NCBI GenBank assembly: GCA_907163375.1
Contig: CAJQUW010003636.1
Location: 186,001 to 250,000 of the forward strand
Length of the DNA stretch: 64,000 bases
Direction: 5' to 3'
Source: Prostheceraeus crozeri
Lineage: Eukaryota > Platyhelminthes > Polycladida > Euryleptidae
This document shows, one piece after another, positions 1 through 8,864 of this stretch; within the stretch, counting starts at the first letter, position 1, and each line of letters begins with the position of its first letter. The notes beneath the pieces were generated by a model. It saw nothing but the letters and a program-made list of their open reading frames with translations, had not been told where the DNA came from and did not search any database. Both the position numbers and the translations under genes were made by a program.

Positions 1-181
1 TACCATGAAGTCGTGAATGCAAGCTGCTGCTGACTATGTTGCAATCAGGTGCAATGTATATTGGAAGCGGTTATGAATCAACTATTTTTGGCTGCAGGGA
101 TTCCCCGTTGTTGCTACGTCAAACACGCGCTACATTCTGGGGTCTCGGAAATTCCGCAACTTCAATTAAATAGGACAATGC
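1..181. repeat. Left flank of repeat copy 1, paralogous to 3325-3511
   Basis: This stretch reads almost base for base like 3325-3511, apart from a few substitutions and a short length difference near base 57. Base 1 of the window aligns with 3325, so the duplicated unit runs off the left edge. No coding potential is apparent. The shared flank shows that the two copies of the element that follows are related by more than independent insertion. Confidence 0.85.
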
Positions 182-1201
182 CACGGAATTAAATATTTTG
201 TTTATCTGCTTCGGTTTGCTAGAAGTGTGATTGCTACGAAATTGACAATTGTCGTGCGTCGCTTGCGGATTAAATTGAGTTCCAACAAAATGCTTCGATT
301 GCCGAAATTCCTTCAGATTCGAAGAATTCAGATCATTGCGCACAAGTTTTCTCCATAATGTTGGCCCTTCCGATCATTATTAAAAAAAGTAGCAGGCGCA
401 CGAAAATTAGTTCACCTGATCATTTCACATCCTCTCCTCGGCATTTCTCACTGCATAGTGCATGTACACTGAATCGAATGTTAGCCAGACGTGTGTTTTG
501 GTAAGTGATGTAGTCATAATTTTTTAGGTATGTATACGCTGACACGAAAGAAAATTTAAGCGCTACAGGTTACGGGTGTATAATCCGCCGAAATTTCGAC
601 AAATCTTTTTGATGCACATTGCGCACAGTATGCGGTCATGTGTACGGTGCTCGTACATGTAGACCTATCACCTATGTATAACCCGCCTGTATTTATCGTA
701 CTTTTATCTTACACAGTACTTATCGTTGGCACTACATAAGATGTTCAACTTTTTCCAATTGCAATTCATACCACCTCTAGTACATTTTCAGAACTTTCGA
801 AATTTCGAAATCAGAATCATTCTTTGAACCAGGTGAATTTAGGCACTTTTCACAAGAAATACTCCCGTATACTCCCGCAACACTCCAGGAAATAATTATT
901 TTAGGGGGTATACGCAAATGAAAACAAGACGGAGGTATGTATACGCCGTATACGCACCACTAGTTTTGGTGTGTGCGAAGTGATATCACAGCACGCACGC
1001 ATCTCTCAATGGATCTGGTGTCCTCTGCTGACAGCTTATTGTTTGACATTTCCAATAGCAAGTGATACACGAATTATCCATTCGAGAAGGAGAAAGCTGT
1101 CTAATTCAGTAATTCTGTGATGTGCCATTTCGATATTAAGGTTACATACAATTCTTCCTCTCTAGGAAACCGAGGCGCGCGCAGATGAATCTAATTCTGT
1201 G
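182..1201. mobile_element. Non-autonomous DNA element, copy 1 (about 1.02 kb)
   Basis: It starts with CACGGAATTAAATATTTTG and ends with CAGATGAATCTAATTCTGTG, imperfect inverted termini of the CACAGAATTA type. The interior matches copy 2 (3512-3626 continued at 26877-27831) throughout. Neither copy has a credible transposase frame, so this looks MITE-like. The 8-bp duplication seen round the other two copies is absent here: the left flank reads GACAATGC, the right flank TCTATAAG. The 8-bp duplications of the sister copies would fit a hAT or P-type transposase (inference). Confidence 0.75.
291..296. other. Unoccupied Polinton target site (TGCTTC) in repeat copy 1
   Basis: Copy 1 reads AAAATGCTTCGATTGCC without interruption. 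In copy 2 the same sequence is split at TGCTTC by the Polinton, and the six bases are present on both sides of it. This is therefore the pre-insertion state, preserved in a paralogue 3.3 kb away. Confidence 0.95.
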
Positions 1202-1345
1202 TCTATAAGTCTAGATTTGCAATTAGCAAGTTAGTAAAATTTCGACGGGCATTTATTAAATATCCCTTTTAACACACTACTGTCAAATCGCCTAAGTTAA
1301 TGCGCCTGCAATAATTCATAAATACTGCTTATGCGAACACAATGT

Positions 1346-2030
1346 AAATAGATGACGACACGGTTTTAATGGCATCTTGTGAAGAAGAGCTGCAGCAGAT
1401 ACCTGACGAAGTGAGAAAATCCAGTGAGGAGCATGGACTACGAGTGAACGTTAAGAAGACAAAGCAAAGAAGTACTCTGCAAACAAATGCAACTGAAGAT
1501 CAATGACGAGGTGGTGGAGAAACACGTTTGCTATCTGGGCAGTGAGATCAATAATGACGCGATCGGAATTTCAACTAGGAAAAGGATGACAGTTTTCTGT
1601 GTATGGTCTGTGTTGCTATATGGTGTAGAAGCATGGACATTGAATAAAGGAGAAAATACTAGAAGCATTTGAGATGTAGTGTTGGAGAAGAATGTTCCAT
1701 ATCAGTTGGAAGAGAAAACTAAGCAATGAAGAAGTGCTGAAAAAGCGAATGAAACACGAGGACTGCTGAATATCGTGAAACGGAGGAAGATCGAGTATTT
1801 TGGTCATATCCTAACACACAACGAAATGTTGCGTGTGATGGCGGAAGGTAACATTAATGGTGTAAAAGCGAGTTGAAGACAAAGATGAATCTACACTGAC
1901 GAATATCAAGGACTGGACTCACACAAGAACGAAAGGGAATACCATCCGAAAGGCGATCTTAAAACATTTTCATGTGACATGAGCTCCTACCTCCCTATGG
2001 AGACGGAATCTTACCTGTACCTGTATGTAA
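1346..2030 (+). pseudogene. LINE reverse transcriptase relic (C-terminal half)
   Basis: Broken frames on the plus strand give IDDDTVLMA, which matches the RT catalytic box [YF]ADDTVLMA, then a SEEHGLRVNVKKTK-type segment, a CYLGSEIN segment and the tail signature VWSVLLYGVEAWTL, followed by a GHIL-like stretch near 1800. This order is the normal one for the C-terminal half of RTE/CR1-like LINE ORF2 proteins. The 5' half, with the endonuclease, is missing, as in 5'-truncated LINEs. Several frame changes and stops show it is old. Exact clade uncertain. Confidence 0.75.
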
Positions 2031-3324
2031 AAAGAATGCATCAATATTGAGTTGCATCCTCTTCGATGTTGAGAGATGTGAACTAGGACTGCTGATGATT
2101 CCTGATATTTGATGAAATGGCAGCTATTCAGATTTGTTCTCATTTTTTAACTGAGGATGAAACTTCCTCCTTTGTGAACATTCTATTTTGGATACTTCTA
2201 TTCTTTCCCCCCACATGTTTCAAGTTTTCCAAAATCATCAGATTTTGCCAAGGTTAGTCACATTGGGTTTAGAGTAGACTTGAACTGTCATTGAGTGACA
2301 CAACAACACGACTGGGAAGTCTTACTTGAACCCTGGGATGAAGTATTGGTCCCTTGGATACTCAGTTAGAATGCAAGGTACAACTGTGATCATGAACTTT
2401 GTGTGATTGTTCGTTGTCTACAGAGAACTGACGAGCAGTTGTCTAATTCAGAGGCTGTGAATGTTCTACAAGTCAGATAAGAGGAGTTTTACACACTCAA
2501 CGCTATGCGACGTTAGTAAGACTGCCCGTAGGAGCAAGAGAAGATCGTTGACGATGCAACACTTCCGGGTGTCAACAACAGCAATGTGGGGGGGGGAGAA
2601 TAGAAGTGGTACCTTATTTTGTACCTTATTATTTTTATTTAACTTCAAGATACACAACAACAACTCAGAATTTAATTATTCTATTTATTTCTATAAGCCA
2701 TTCGAAGTAAAAGACTAGAAATCAATACTAACAACTACGCGCATACACTAGCCAGGTTCTCAGTCTTTAAAGAAACACGAACAGAAGCAAGTTAGTTCCC
2801 AGTTCGCATACAGAGGTCAGACAAGCTTTGTCTACTTACAAATAAAAGATAACTGGTTAGATAATGTCACATATTTACTCACCGATATATTCCGACCAGA
2901 TGATGTCTGAGCGCCTTCTTCAGTTCAACTAAACAGCTGAAATGAAATAACACGTCCAAGTCATCACTGCATAGTGAAATCTATTTATAGATTTTTAGTC
3001 TCCGGATTTCATATTGCGACAAGTCTTGTCAGACTACTGGTTACTCATTTGTGTGTATTTAGAATTTGCTTTAAAATAATTTCAGTGCTTCAAAATAAAT
3101 AAACTGTCATCAAGGTTAAGCACCTCCGAAATTTGATGGTTTAAAAATAAAGTTTCACTCTTTTTTTATCATGTTACCTAGGTCATTTGAGAGTGATCGT
3201 CAATGTAATTAAAAATGGAGTATTCATTGAAATAATCTGCATACAACGCAACACTCTCATACGTATGAAACACTATATTGATCGAATCAACAGTAGATAA
3301 TTGAATACCGTCTGAATGACAACT
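2031..3324. other. Unassigned spacer between the two repeat copies
   Basis: No convincing gene. The 85-residue plus frame at 2461-2718 has unstructured composition and no partner exon. On the minus strand around 2870-3000 there is a stretch containing CTGAAGAAGGCGCTCAG followed by GGTCGGAATATATCGG, a pattern resembling the tail regions of Penelope-like or other retroelements. That resemblance is weak and from memory of the family style only. Confidence 0.4.
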
Positions 3325-3620
3325 TACCATGAAGTCGTGAATGCAAGCTACTGCTGACTATGTTGCAATCAGGTGCAATGTATTGTAATATTGGAAGCGG
3401 TTATGAATCAACTATTTTTGGATGCAGGGATTCCCCGTTGTTGCTACGTCAAACACGCGCTACATTCTGGGGTCTCGGAAATTCCGCAACTTCAATTAAA
3501 TAGGACAATGCCACAGAATTAAATATTTTGTTTATCTGCTTCGTTTTGCTAGAAGTGTGATTGCTACGAAATTGACAATTGTCGTGCGTCGCTTGCGGAT
3601 TAAATTGAGTTCCAACAAAA

Positions 3621-3626
3621 TGCTTC
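3621..3626. other. Polinton target-site duplication, left (TGCTTC)
   Basis: Six bases immediately outside the left terminal repeat. They are identical to the six immediately outside the right one (26871-26876). A 6-bp duplication is the known hallmark of Polinton integration. Confidence 0.95.
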
Positions 3627-4018
3627 AGTAGTGAAAACTGTGCCCTACTTGCCACGGATAGGTACATGGATAGGTACATGTAAAGTTTAGTGTTATCAAT
3701 AGGTACATGGATAGGTACATGTAAAGTTTAGTGTTATCAATAGGAACATGGATAGGTACATGGATAGGTACATGTATACTTTAGTTATCGATAGGCACAT
3801 GGATAGGTACATGTATAATTCAGTGTTATGAATAAGAACTTGTATGAGATCTGTTTTACTGGATAGGTACATGTGTTTGGTACACTCAGTTGAGTACACT
3901 GTGTTTGGGAACGTCTATGATCGAACTTGTGTGGTTTGGTTCTGAGCACTTGGGTACGTACCGATAGACGTCCGTTGTTTGATTTTGAATGGGTTTGCTC
4001 AATTGCGACTATTGTGAC
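3627..4018 (+). repeat. Left terminal inverted repeat of the Polinton (392 bp)
   Basis: It is the reverse complement of 26479-26870 with no length difference and two mismatches seen by eye. Bases 3657-3880 contain an internal array built from GGATAGGTACATG and related units. Homology with the right end stops after ATTGTGAC at 4018. In this family such termini serve protein-primed replication and integrase recognition. Confidence 0.95.
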
Positions 4019-4155
4019 AATTATTTTAAATGTAGCACTATTTAGATGTGAAACTTTAATGTGCAGTTATGATTTAGTTGCTCCCCAATAAGAAAACCAA
4101 TTCCAGAACTATGTTTAAAGTGAAAAAGACAAGAGATTTACAATGTAAGTTTAAT

Positions 4156-4446
4156 TTAAGCATGAAAAATAAATGATGGGTGTAGATCACGTCCCTCAGG
4201 CGACTCCATGATCTTCAGGAAGTCATCACACCATTCATGAAATGTTTTATTGTTGCTAAAGTCATGATCGCACTCGTGTACCGGACACTTCACTGGTAGT
4301 CCATTCCGCCTTTGAAGTGCAGAGACAGTCAAGGTCTTCCACAGGGCCACTTTGCAGCCGCAAGACAGATGCATGGTCATGTCCAACTGACCTCCCATAA
4401 TGACTTGGCTGTCATTTTGAAAATAAAATAGTGGTTTTGAGGACAT
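4156..4446 (-). CDS. Small Cys/His-rich accessory protein of the Polinton (96 aa)
   Basis: An open frame of 96 codons just inside the left terminal repeat, transcribed outwards. It carries CGC around residue 30 and CPVHEC around residues 53-58, followed by an acidic His/Trp-containing segment. This could be a single zinc-binding site, possibly a RING- or U-box-like half; I do not recognise the family. A TATA box lies about 55 bases upstream (4501-4511, minus), which supports a real, independently transcribed gene. Its position next to the terminus mirrors the RING-like gene at the other end. Function unknown; a host-interaction role would be inference. Confidence 0.55.
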   Translation of the reverse strand: MSSKPLFYFQNDSQVIMGGQLDMTMHLSCGCKVALWKTLTVSALQRRNGLPVKCPVHECDHDFSNNKTFHEWCDDFLKIMESPEGRDLHPSFIFHA

Positions 4447-4500
4447 GCTTCTTGTTATGGAACGTTGAGGATAAGTACTTAACAGTTTGGAACAATGTCA

Positions 4501-4511
4501 TCCTTTATATA
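4501..4511 (-). promoter_or_regulatory. TATA box (TATATAAAGGA) for the 96-aa gene
   Basis: Read on the minus strand. It lies about 55 bases upstream of the ATG at 4446, so transcription would start with a short leader. It forms a divergent pair with the plus-strand TATA at 4583-4590. Confidence 0.55.
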
Positions 4512-4582
4512 GTTATATATATTCTTTAGGGAAGTTCGGTACCTCTCTGATTGGCTGTTAGGATTTCCTTTGTTTAAAAAGT

Positions 4583-4590
4583 ATATAAGT
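4583..4590 (+). promoter_or_regulatory. TATA box (TATATAAG), divergent plus-strand promoter
   Basis: TATATAAG faces right. An ATG follows at 4639 but opens only a 19-codon frame. A good splice-donor sequence (AG/GTAAGT) lies near 4778, so the transcript may be spliced. The same TATATAAG core precedes the polymerase gene and several minus-strand genes, suggesting a shared promoter style. Confidence 0.45.
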
Positions 4591-4789
4591 CCGAGGTTTG
4601 TACCAATTCTTATCAAAGGAAGTTGGTTAATTTAATTATGGTGGTATATGGTTTTTTCGTAGGTGGCTGTATTTACGGTTTTCCAATGAAAGGTTAGGTC
4701 TACTTAAATAAGGCTCGGTCTGGTTATTCAACAGTAATTATCAAAGGTTTACAGTGGTCTCACACAGGCAATGTCATAGGTAAGTAATT

Positions 4790-6930
4790 ACACTCAACGG
4801 TCAACACCGTAAAACGGAAGGATATAGGGACATCTTAAAGACATGTTATACTTTATCAAAGGTATGGTATGTGTTTCCCCGTGTATATTCACCGCCAAGG
4901 TTAATAACGATCCCACCCTAACGTAAAACACGGAAACATTATCGGAACCGTTATACACAACAATATAACGGAAAAACATAAATATAAACGGTTCTTTAAC
5001 GCGGACACGAAAAAAAGGACAAAAGGTCCCAGTATAATATACCGGACCTTACAATCCCGGACCCCGTTAACACCCACCTTAAACTAGAATAATCCACCCA
5101 ACCCCGGACCTTACCACACCATCTTAAAACCCCTTAACCTTACCAAACAAACCCACAACCCTTAACAAAAATTAAACCCTCTACACGTACTTCAAATCCT
5201 TACAATTCCGGACCGTAGAACAAAAAAGACACCCCGGACAACAAAATACATTTTACCAAACCCAAATCCCCTACCCCACAACCCTTAACCCCTTAAACCG
5301 TATACCTTAAACGTAACGACCCACACCCTGGTGTTAAACATTTCTGTACTAAACATAAACCACCCCAGGTCCTTACATCACCGAACCACCCCGTACCCAC
5401 TTACCTTCCTAAATTTAACTTACACACCCCTTAAAAACCACCACAACCCCCTTAATTGAAAAAAATTACACATAAATCACATAAACCTAACAACCTTACC
5501 TTCACCCTTTAACCACCCCCGGAACCCCTTACCAACTGTGATACCCCACTTAAACCGTTAACACAAACCCTTAATACATAACGTAAACTTAACACCTTAC
5601 ACACGTTAAACCCCCTTACGCATACCCCCCTTACACCGTTCATTACCCTCCCTACCCACTCCAAAACTCGAACAACACTGAAACCACCCGGAACCCGATG
5701 ACAAACCCCGTTACCCGTAAAACTCCATCCCCATTCACCTGAATCAAAAAGGTACAATCCCCAACAGACCCACACACCCGGAGAAACAACACCAGGTAAT
5801 ACATAACCGTACAAATTCCCTTGAAACCGGCACCAAAAAACCACGCTTAACATCAAAAAATAAATAACCACAAACCTCGAGCCTTACCGTACACCAACCC
5901 CGGTACCTTAAATACCTACCTGAACCCCTTAATAACCCTATTAAAAACAACAATCCTTACCCCTTAGAACCTACACCTTCCGGACCTCATTACACTGAAC
6001 AATTACAACAAAACAACGCTCAAAACTTACCTTGTCGACCCTGTAAAAAACTTAAACCCTTAAAAAAACAACACACGCCCGGAACTGAAATACCTGAAAT
6101 AACCCTTCCTTAGCCCCGTTACCGTAAACCCTTAAAACCCCCCTTACCCTTCAAACCTAACCCCCTTAAAAACTTCAATACCTTACCTACACCGTTAAAC
6201 CCTCCTGACTAAAACAAAACCCTGAACTCCCTTACGAATAACTCCTTAACTGACTACAAACTCCTTTAAACAAACCCACCTTAACAAGACCGTACCGATA
6301 CCCCTTGAACCCCCTTAAAAACCTTATACTCCCTTACCCCAAAACACTTAACCCCCTTACACACAAACAATCCTGTACCTATAACTTGTAAACCCCTTAC
6401 ACCCCATAAGCAACCTTACAATGCCCTGAACTTAGACTTACCGTACCATATGCTTCAACACTTCCTTACACCCCTTAAAACAGAACACCCCTTACCCCCC
6501 TCCCTTAAACCGTACCCACCCTTAAAAACACAACTCTAAACACAATCTTAAAACTGACCACTAAACTCAACATAAATAACCAAAAACACCCTTTAAACAA
6601 CCTTAACAAAATACAAAACCAACAACAAAATTAAAAAAACCTTACTACCATCCCGGACAACCCACGTACTTAAAAACCTTAACCCACCCCTTAAAAACGA
6701 TGGACCGTAACTACCAAACTTACCGCTGAATCCAACACAACATCCACCCCATTCACACACACAACAACTCACACGGACAGTAGCCCTTATCGGAACCCGT
6801 AAAGTACATCCGTACCTTAAACACCACGTACAAACAAAATATAAAAACAACTACCCCTTTCTCCCTGTAAAAAAGAGACAAGTCTACACCACCACCCTAT
6901 ATCCAAGTACAATTATTTTAATCACAAGTC
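4790..6930. other. G-depleted, strand-asymmetric segment of about 2.1 kb
   Basis: The plus strand is roughly 35 to 40 percent A, over 30 percent C and only about 7 percent G (by eye). It is full of CCTTA-, CCGGAC- and CTTAAC-like words. In 5041-5400 I count 13 CG and no GC dinucleotides, and TA clearly outnumbers AT; ordinary animal DNA shows the opposite biases. Stops abound on the plus strand, and the GT-rich minus frames (5509-5871, 5744-5953, 6593-6850) look like composition artefacts. The stretch before about 4790 and after about 6930 has ordinary composition. No gene is assigned; see findings. Confidence 0.8.
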
Positions 6931-6934
6931 ATAA

Positions 6935-7141
6935 TGGTCGCAAACAGAAGCCGCAGTAGAGAACGTAGTACTGCCTGATCGTACCACTTCGCCAGTGGAA
7001 ACGTACCAGTACACCTCCCCCAATTCTCCGATGGGAGCGATCGACAACACCAAACGAGCCCGGTGGTTGTTTCACCCCAGACCCTGCAATCGCCCGACTA
7101 CTCGACGTGATGAGTGTGCGATTAGTGACGTATCAATCTGA
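6935..7141 (+). CDS. Unrecognised open stretch, possible exon
   Basis: An open frame of 68 codons ending in TGA, with codon use and composition quite unlike the G-poor DNA just upstream. The product is polar, rich in Thr, Pro and Arg, without a motif I recognise. There is no ATG at its start, so it would have to be a downstream exon of a transcript such as one starting near 4583. It is part of the Polinton. Confidence 0.3.
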   Translation, partial: WSQTEAAVENVVLPDRTTSPVETYQYTSPNSPMGAIDNTKRARWLFHPRPCNRPTTRRDECAISDVSI

Positions 7142-7147
7142 GGAACG

Positions 7148-7387
7148 ATGCGTCACATGAATAAGAAGTCCATGCGAACGCCACTTTATGGACGGGTCCA
7201 CGGTTCAAAGTCAAAGAACGCCCCGAAAAAAGTTATCACAACCAAACGGGTGTTCATGAGGATGGAGCCGAACGAGGCGGAACCCTCTACAACCGCTCTC
7301 GAATTTTCGGTCATTCGACGCTTGGACACACCACGTCGCTGTCCCTGTGCCCTCAAGAAGACCAGGATCCATGTGCAAGTGGACTGA
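7148..7387 (+). CDS. Unrecognised basic protein (79 aa), Polinton
   Basis: An ATG-initiated frame of 79 codons, rich in Lys and Arg, with MRTPLYGRVHGSKSKNAPKK near the start and a CPC near the end. A basic nucleic-acid-binding role is only a guess from charge. It follows the preceding open stretch by six bases. A coding piece is plausible from composition, but nothing else supports it. Confidence 0.3.
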   Translation: MRHMNKKSMRTPLYGRVHGSKSKNAPKKVITTKRVFMRMEPNEAEPSTTALEFSVIRRLDTPRRCPCALKKTRIHVQVD

Positions 7388-7689
7388 AAAAACTTGTACC
7401 CTTTCCTTACCTTGATGACATTTAGTGTGTTTTTTCTTAATCTCTTTATTTAATATTCATTTGTTATATATGAACAGATTGTTTTATCATTTCACAAATC
7501 GGTCTTCAATTAAGGTCTGAATGGGAAAGGGAATAACTATCTACAATTAATGATGTTCAATAACTGAATTGAAACAAAAAATCAAGTATGAAGACTTCAA
7601 CTTGAAATAAATAGAAACATATAACTTTTAAAGAAACAGTTATGTTGTTATTTCCATTTTAGTCCCCCAATGCCCCCTTTGTAGCAGTC

Positions 7690-8030
7690 CAGAGATGATA
7701 TCATACATGTGTCATACACGACACCATAAGAATGAGAATGAAAAGACCTTTAGAATGATATAAGGTATGTACTATTCGATGGGAAAATCCTAGGTGTATG
7801 CAACTGTATGCAAGCAGACAAATGTTAGATTTTTAAATTCACTAAGTTTTTTTTTTTTTTAGCCCATTCTTTTAAAGACATGTAGCTCTCTAGTTATAAT
7901 GTCATACATGTGTCATACAATACACCATTAGAATCAGCATGAAAAGAGCATTCGAATGATATATTGTATGTACCCATTTGATGAAAAAATCCTAGTTGTA
8001 TGCATCTGTATGCAACTGAAAAATTCCAAG
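7690..8030 (+). repeat. Diverged direct repeat, two units of about 140 bp
   Basis: Units at about 7690-7826 and 7890-8030 share CATACATGTGTCATAC, a GAATGAGAATGAAAAGA-like core, an AATGATATA segment, AAAATCCTAG and GTATGCAACTGTATGCA. They are roughly 75 to 80 percent alike by eye. A run of T separates them. No coding sense. They form the left part of a repeat island inside the Polinton. Confidence 0.7.
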
Positions 8031-8117
8031 TTTTTTTACAAAAATGACTAAGTTTACAAATTTTCAAAGTTAAAGTTTTACAACCAAAAATGACCATAAT
8101 ATACAAACCTCTACACT

Positions 8118-8154
8118 TGACCTTGACCTTAGACCTGACCTTGACCTTTGACCT
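8118..8154 (-). promoter_or_regulatory. Cluster of five TGACCT half-sites including a perfect DR1
   Basis: TGACCT occurs at 8118, 8124, 8136, 8142 and 8149. On the minus strand the last two read AGGTCAAAGGTCA, the textbook direct-repeat-1 element bound by RXR, HNF4 and COUP-TF type nuclear receptors. Regulatory use here is inference; it could also be a simple minisatellite. Confidence 0.5.
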
Positions 8155-8171
8155 TCATACACTTCATACAC

Positions 8172-8285
8172 GGCGGGGGGGCCTCAAAATTTCTCGGGCG
8201 CTTCGCGCCCTCGAAATTTTTCGGATTATAGGGTAAATAAATTTTCTCGTGCGCTTCGCGCACTCGAAAATTTATTTACCCATGG
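8172..8285. repeat. Two GCGCTTCGCGC stem-loops in tandem
   Basis: The first is centred near 8199, with GGGCGC-TTC-GCGCCC flanked by AAATTT arms. The second runs from GGGTAAATAAATTTTC at about 8230 to GAAAATTTATTTACCC at about 8281, with arms of 24 bases, a three-base loop and two or three mismatches. They could form cruciforms or transcript hairpins. No protein is encoded. Confidence 0.7.
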
Positions 8286-8316
8286 GTTCCGGGTGCCATA
8301 GATACTCTTCTTGCTT

Positions 8317-8415
8317 CCCTAACCCTAACCCTAACCTTAACCTTAACCTTAACCTTAACCCTAACCCTAACCTTAACCCTAACCTTAACCCTAACCCTAA
8401 CCTTAACCCTAACCT
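8317..8415 (-). repeat. Internal telomere-type array, TTAGGG with TTAAGG variants
   Basis: About 16 tandem hexamers, CCCTAA interspersed with CCTTAA on the plus strand. TTAGGG is the usual metazoan telomere repeat. It lies deep inside the Polinton, bounded by stem-loops on the left and an AT-rich repeat on the right. Confidence 0.92.
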
Positions 8416-8425
8416 AGTATTTTAA

Positions 8426-8530
8426 TTTGATTATTTGAATTTTGGCGCGAAATTCAAATTTTCGAAAAAATATTTAAATTTGATTATTCGAATTTTGGCG
8501 CGAAATTTGAATTTTCGAAATTTAGCGCTT
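8426..8530. promoter_or_regulatory. Tandem AT-rich repeat carrying two E2F-type palindromes
   Basis: TTTGGCGCGAAA occurs at 8441-8452 and again at 8494-8505 within two copies of a TTGATTATT-GAATTTT unit. This matches the E2F/DP consensus TTTSSCGC on both strands at once. The sites lie about 330 to 400 bases upstream of the TATA box at 8836. Many DNA viruses use host E2F at early promoters; extension to this element is inference. Confidence 0.5.
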
Positions 8531-8835
8531 AATTCAAATTTTAATGTTCTATTCAAACCACACGTTTTATATCTTCAAATATGAATCATTATATGACTAT
8601 TAATAATAACATGTATATCAAATAATACATCAGTCCATCAGTTCATATTACTTTGAATTCACTCTACTGTTTACATGTAGAAATCTTTCAACACATATGA
8701 TGGCACTTCCATTTCTAAGGTTAAAAATAAACCAGCTGTTCCAATTCTTGTTTGAGTTATCAATTTTGTTTAACCGTACCAATTCCAGGATGTGATGTCA
8801 TAAGGTCTTTGTTCATAGTTGCTTTGTCAATTTCA

Positions 8836-8844
8836 TATATAAAG
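8836..8844 (+). promoter_or_regulatory. TATA box (TATATAAAG) of the early-type spliced gene
   Basis: It is followed by a short leader and a splice-donor-like AAA/GTGAGT at 8946. A good acceptor (TTTATCCTCTACAG) precedes 9591. The arrangement suggests a non-coding first exon, an intron of about 640 bases, then coding exons. Confidence 0.5.
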
Positions 8845-8864
8845 AAGTTGCACACAACGAATTT

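Noticed and set aside
2581-2600. G-run as a quadruplex or regulatory site, likewise the run near 50036
   Set aside because: Single homopolymer runs, not four spaced tracts; likely simple-sequence slippage.
5509-6850. Minus-strand frames of 120, 69 and 85 codons in the G-poor segment
   Set aside because: They encode monotonous Val/Gly/Cys/Leu-rich sequence expected from a GT-rich strand, have no motifs, and overlap one another. The composition explains them.
4790-6930. Bisulfite-like or deaminase hypermutation as the cause of missing G
   Set aside because: If only CpG were protected, the second G of the frequent CCGGA words should be lost as well, yet it is kept. The total absence of GC and the TA excess are also unexplained.
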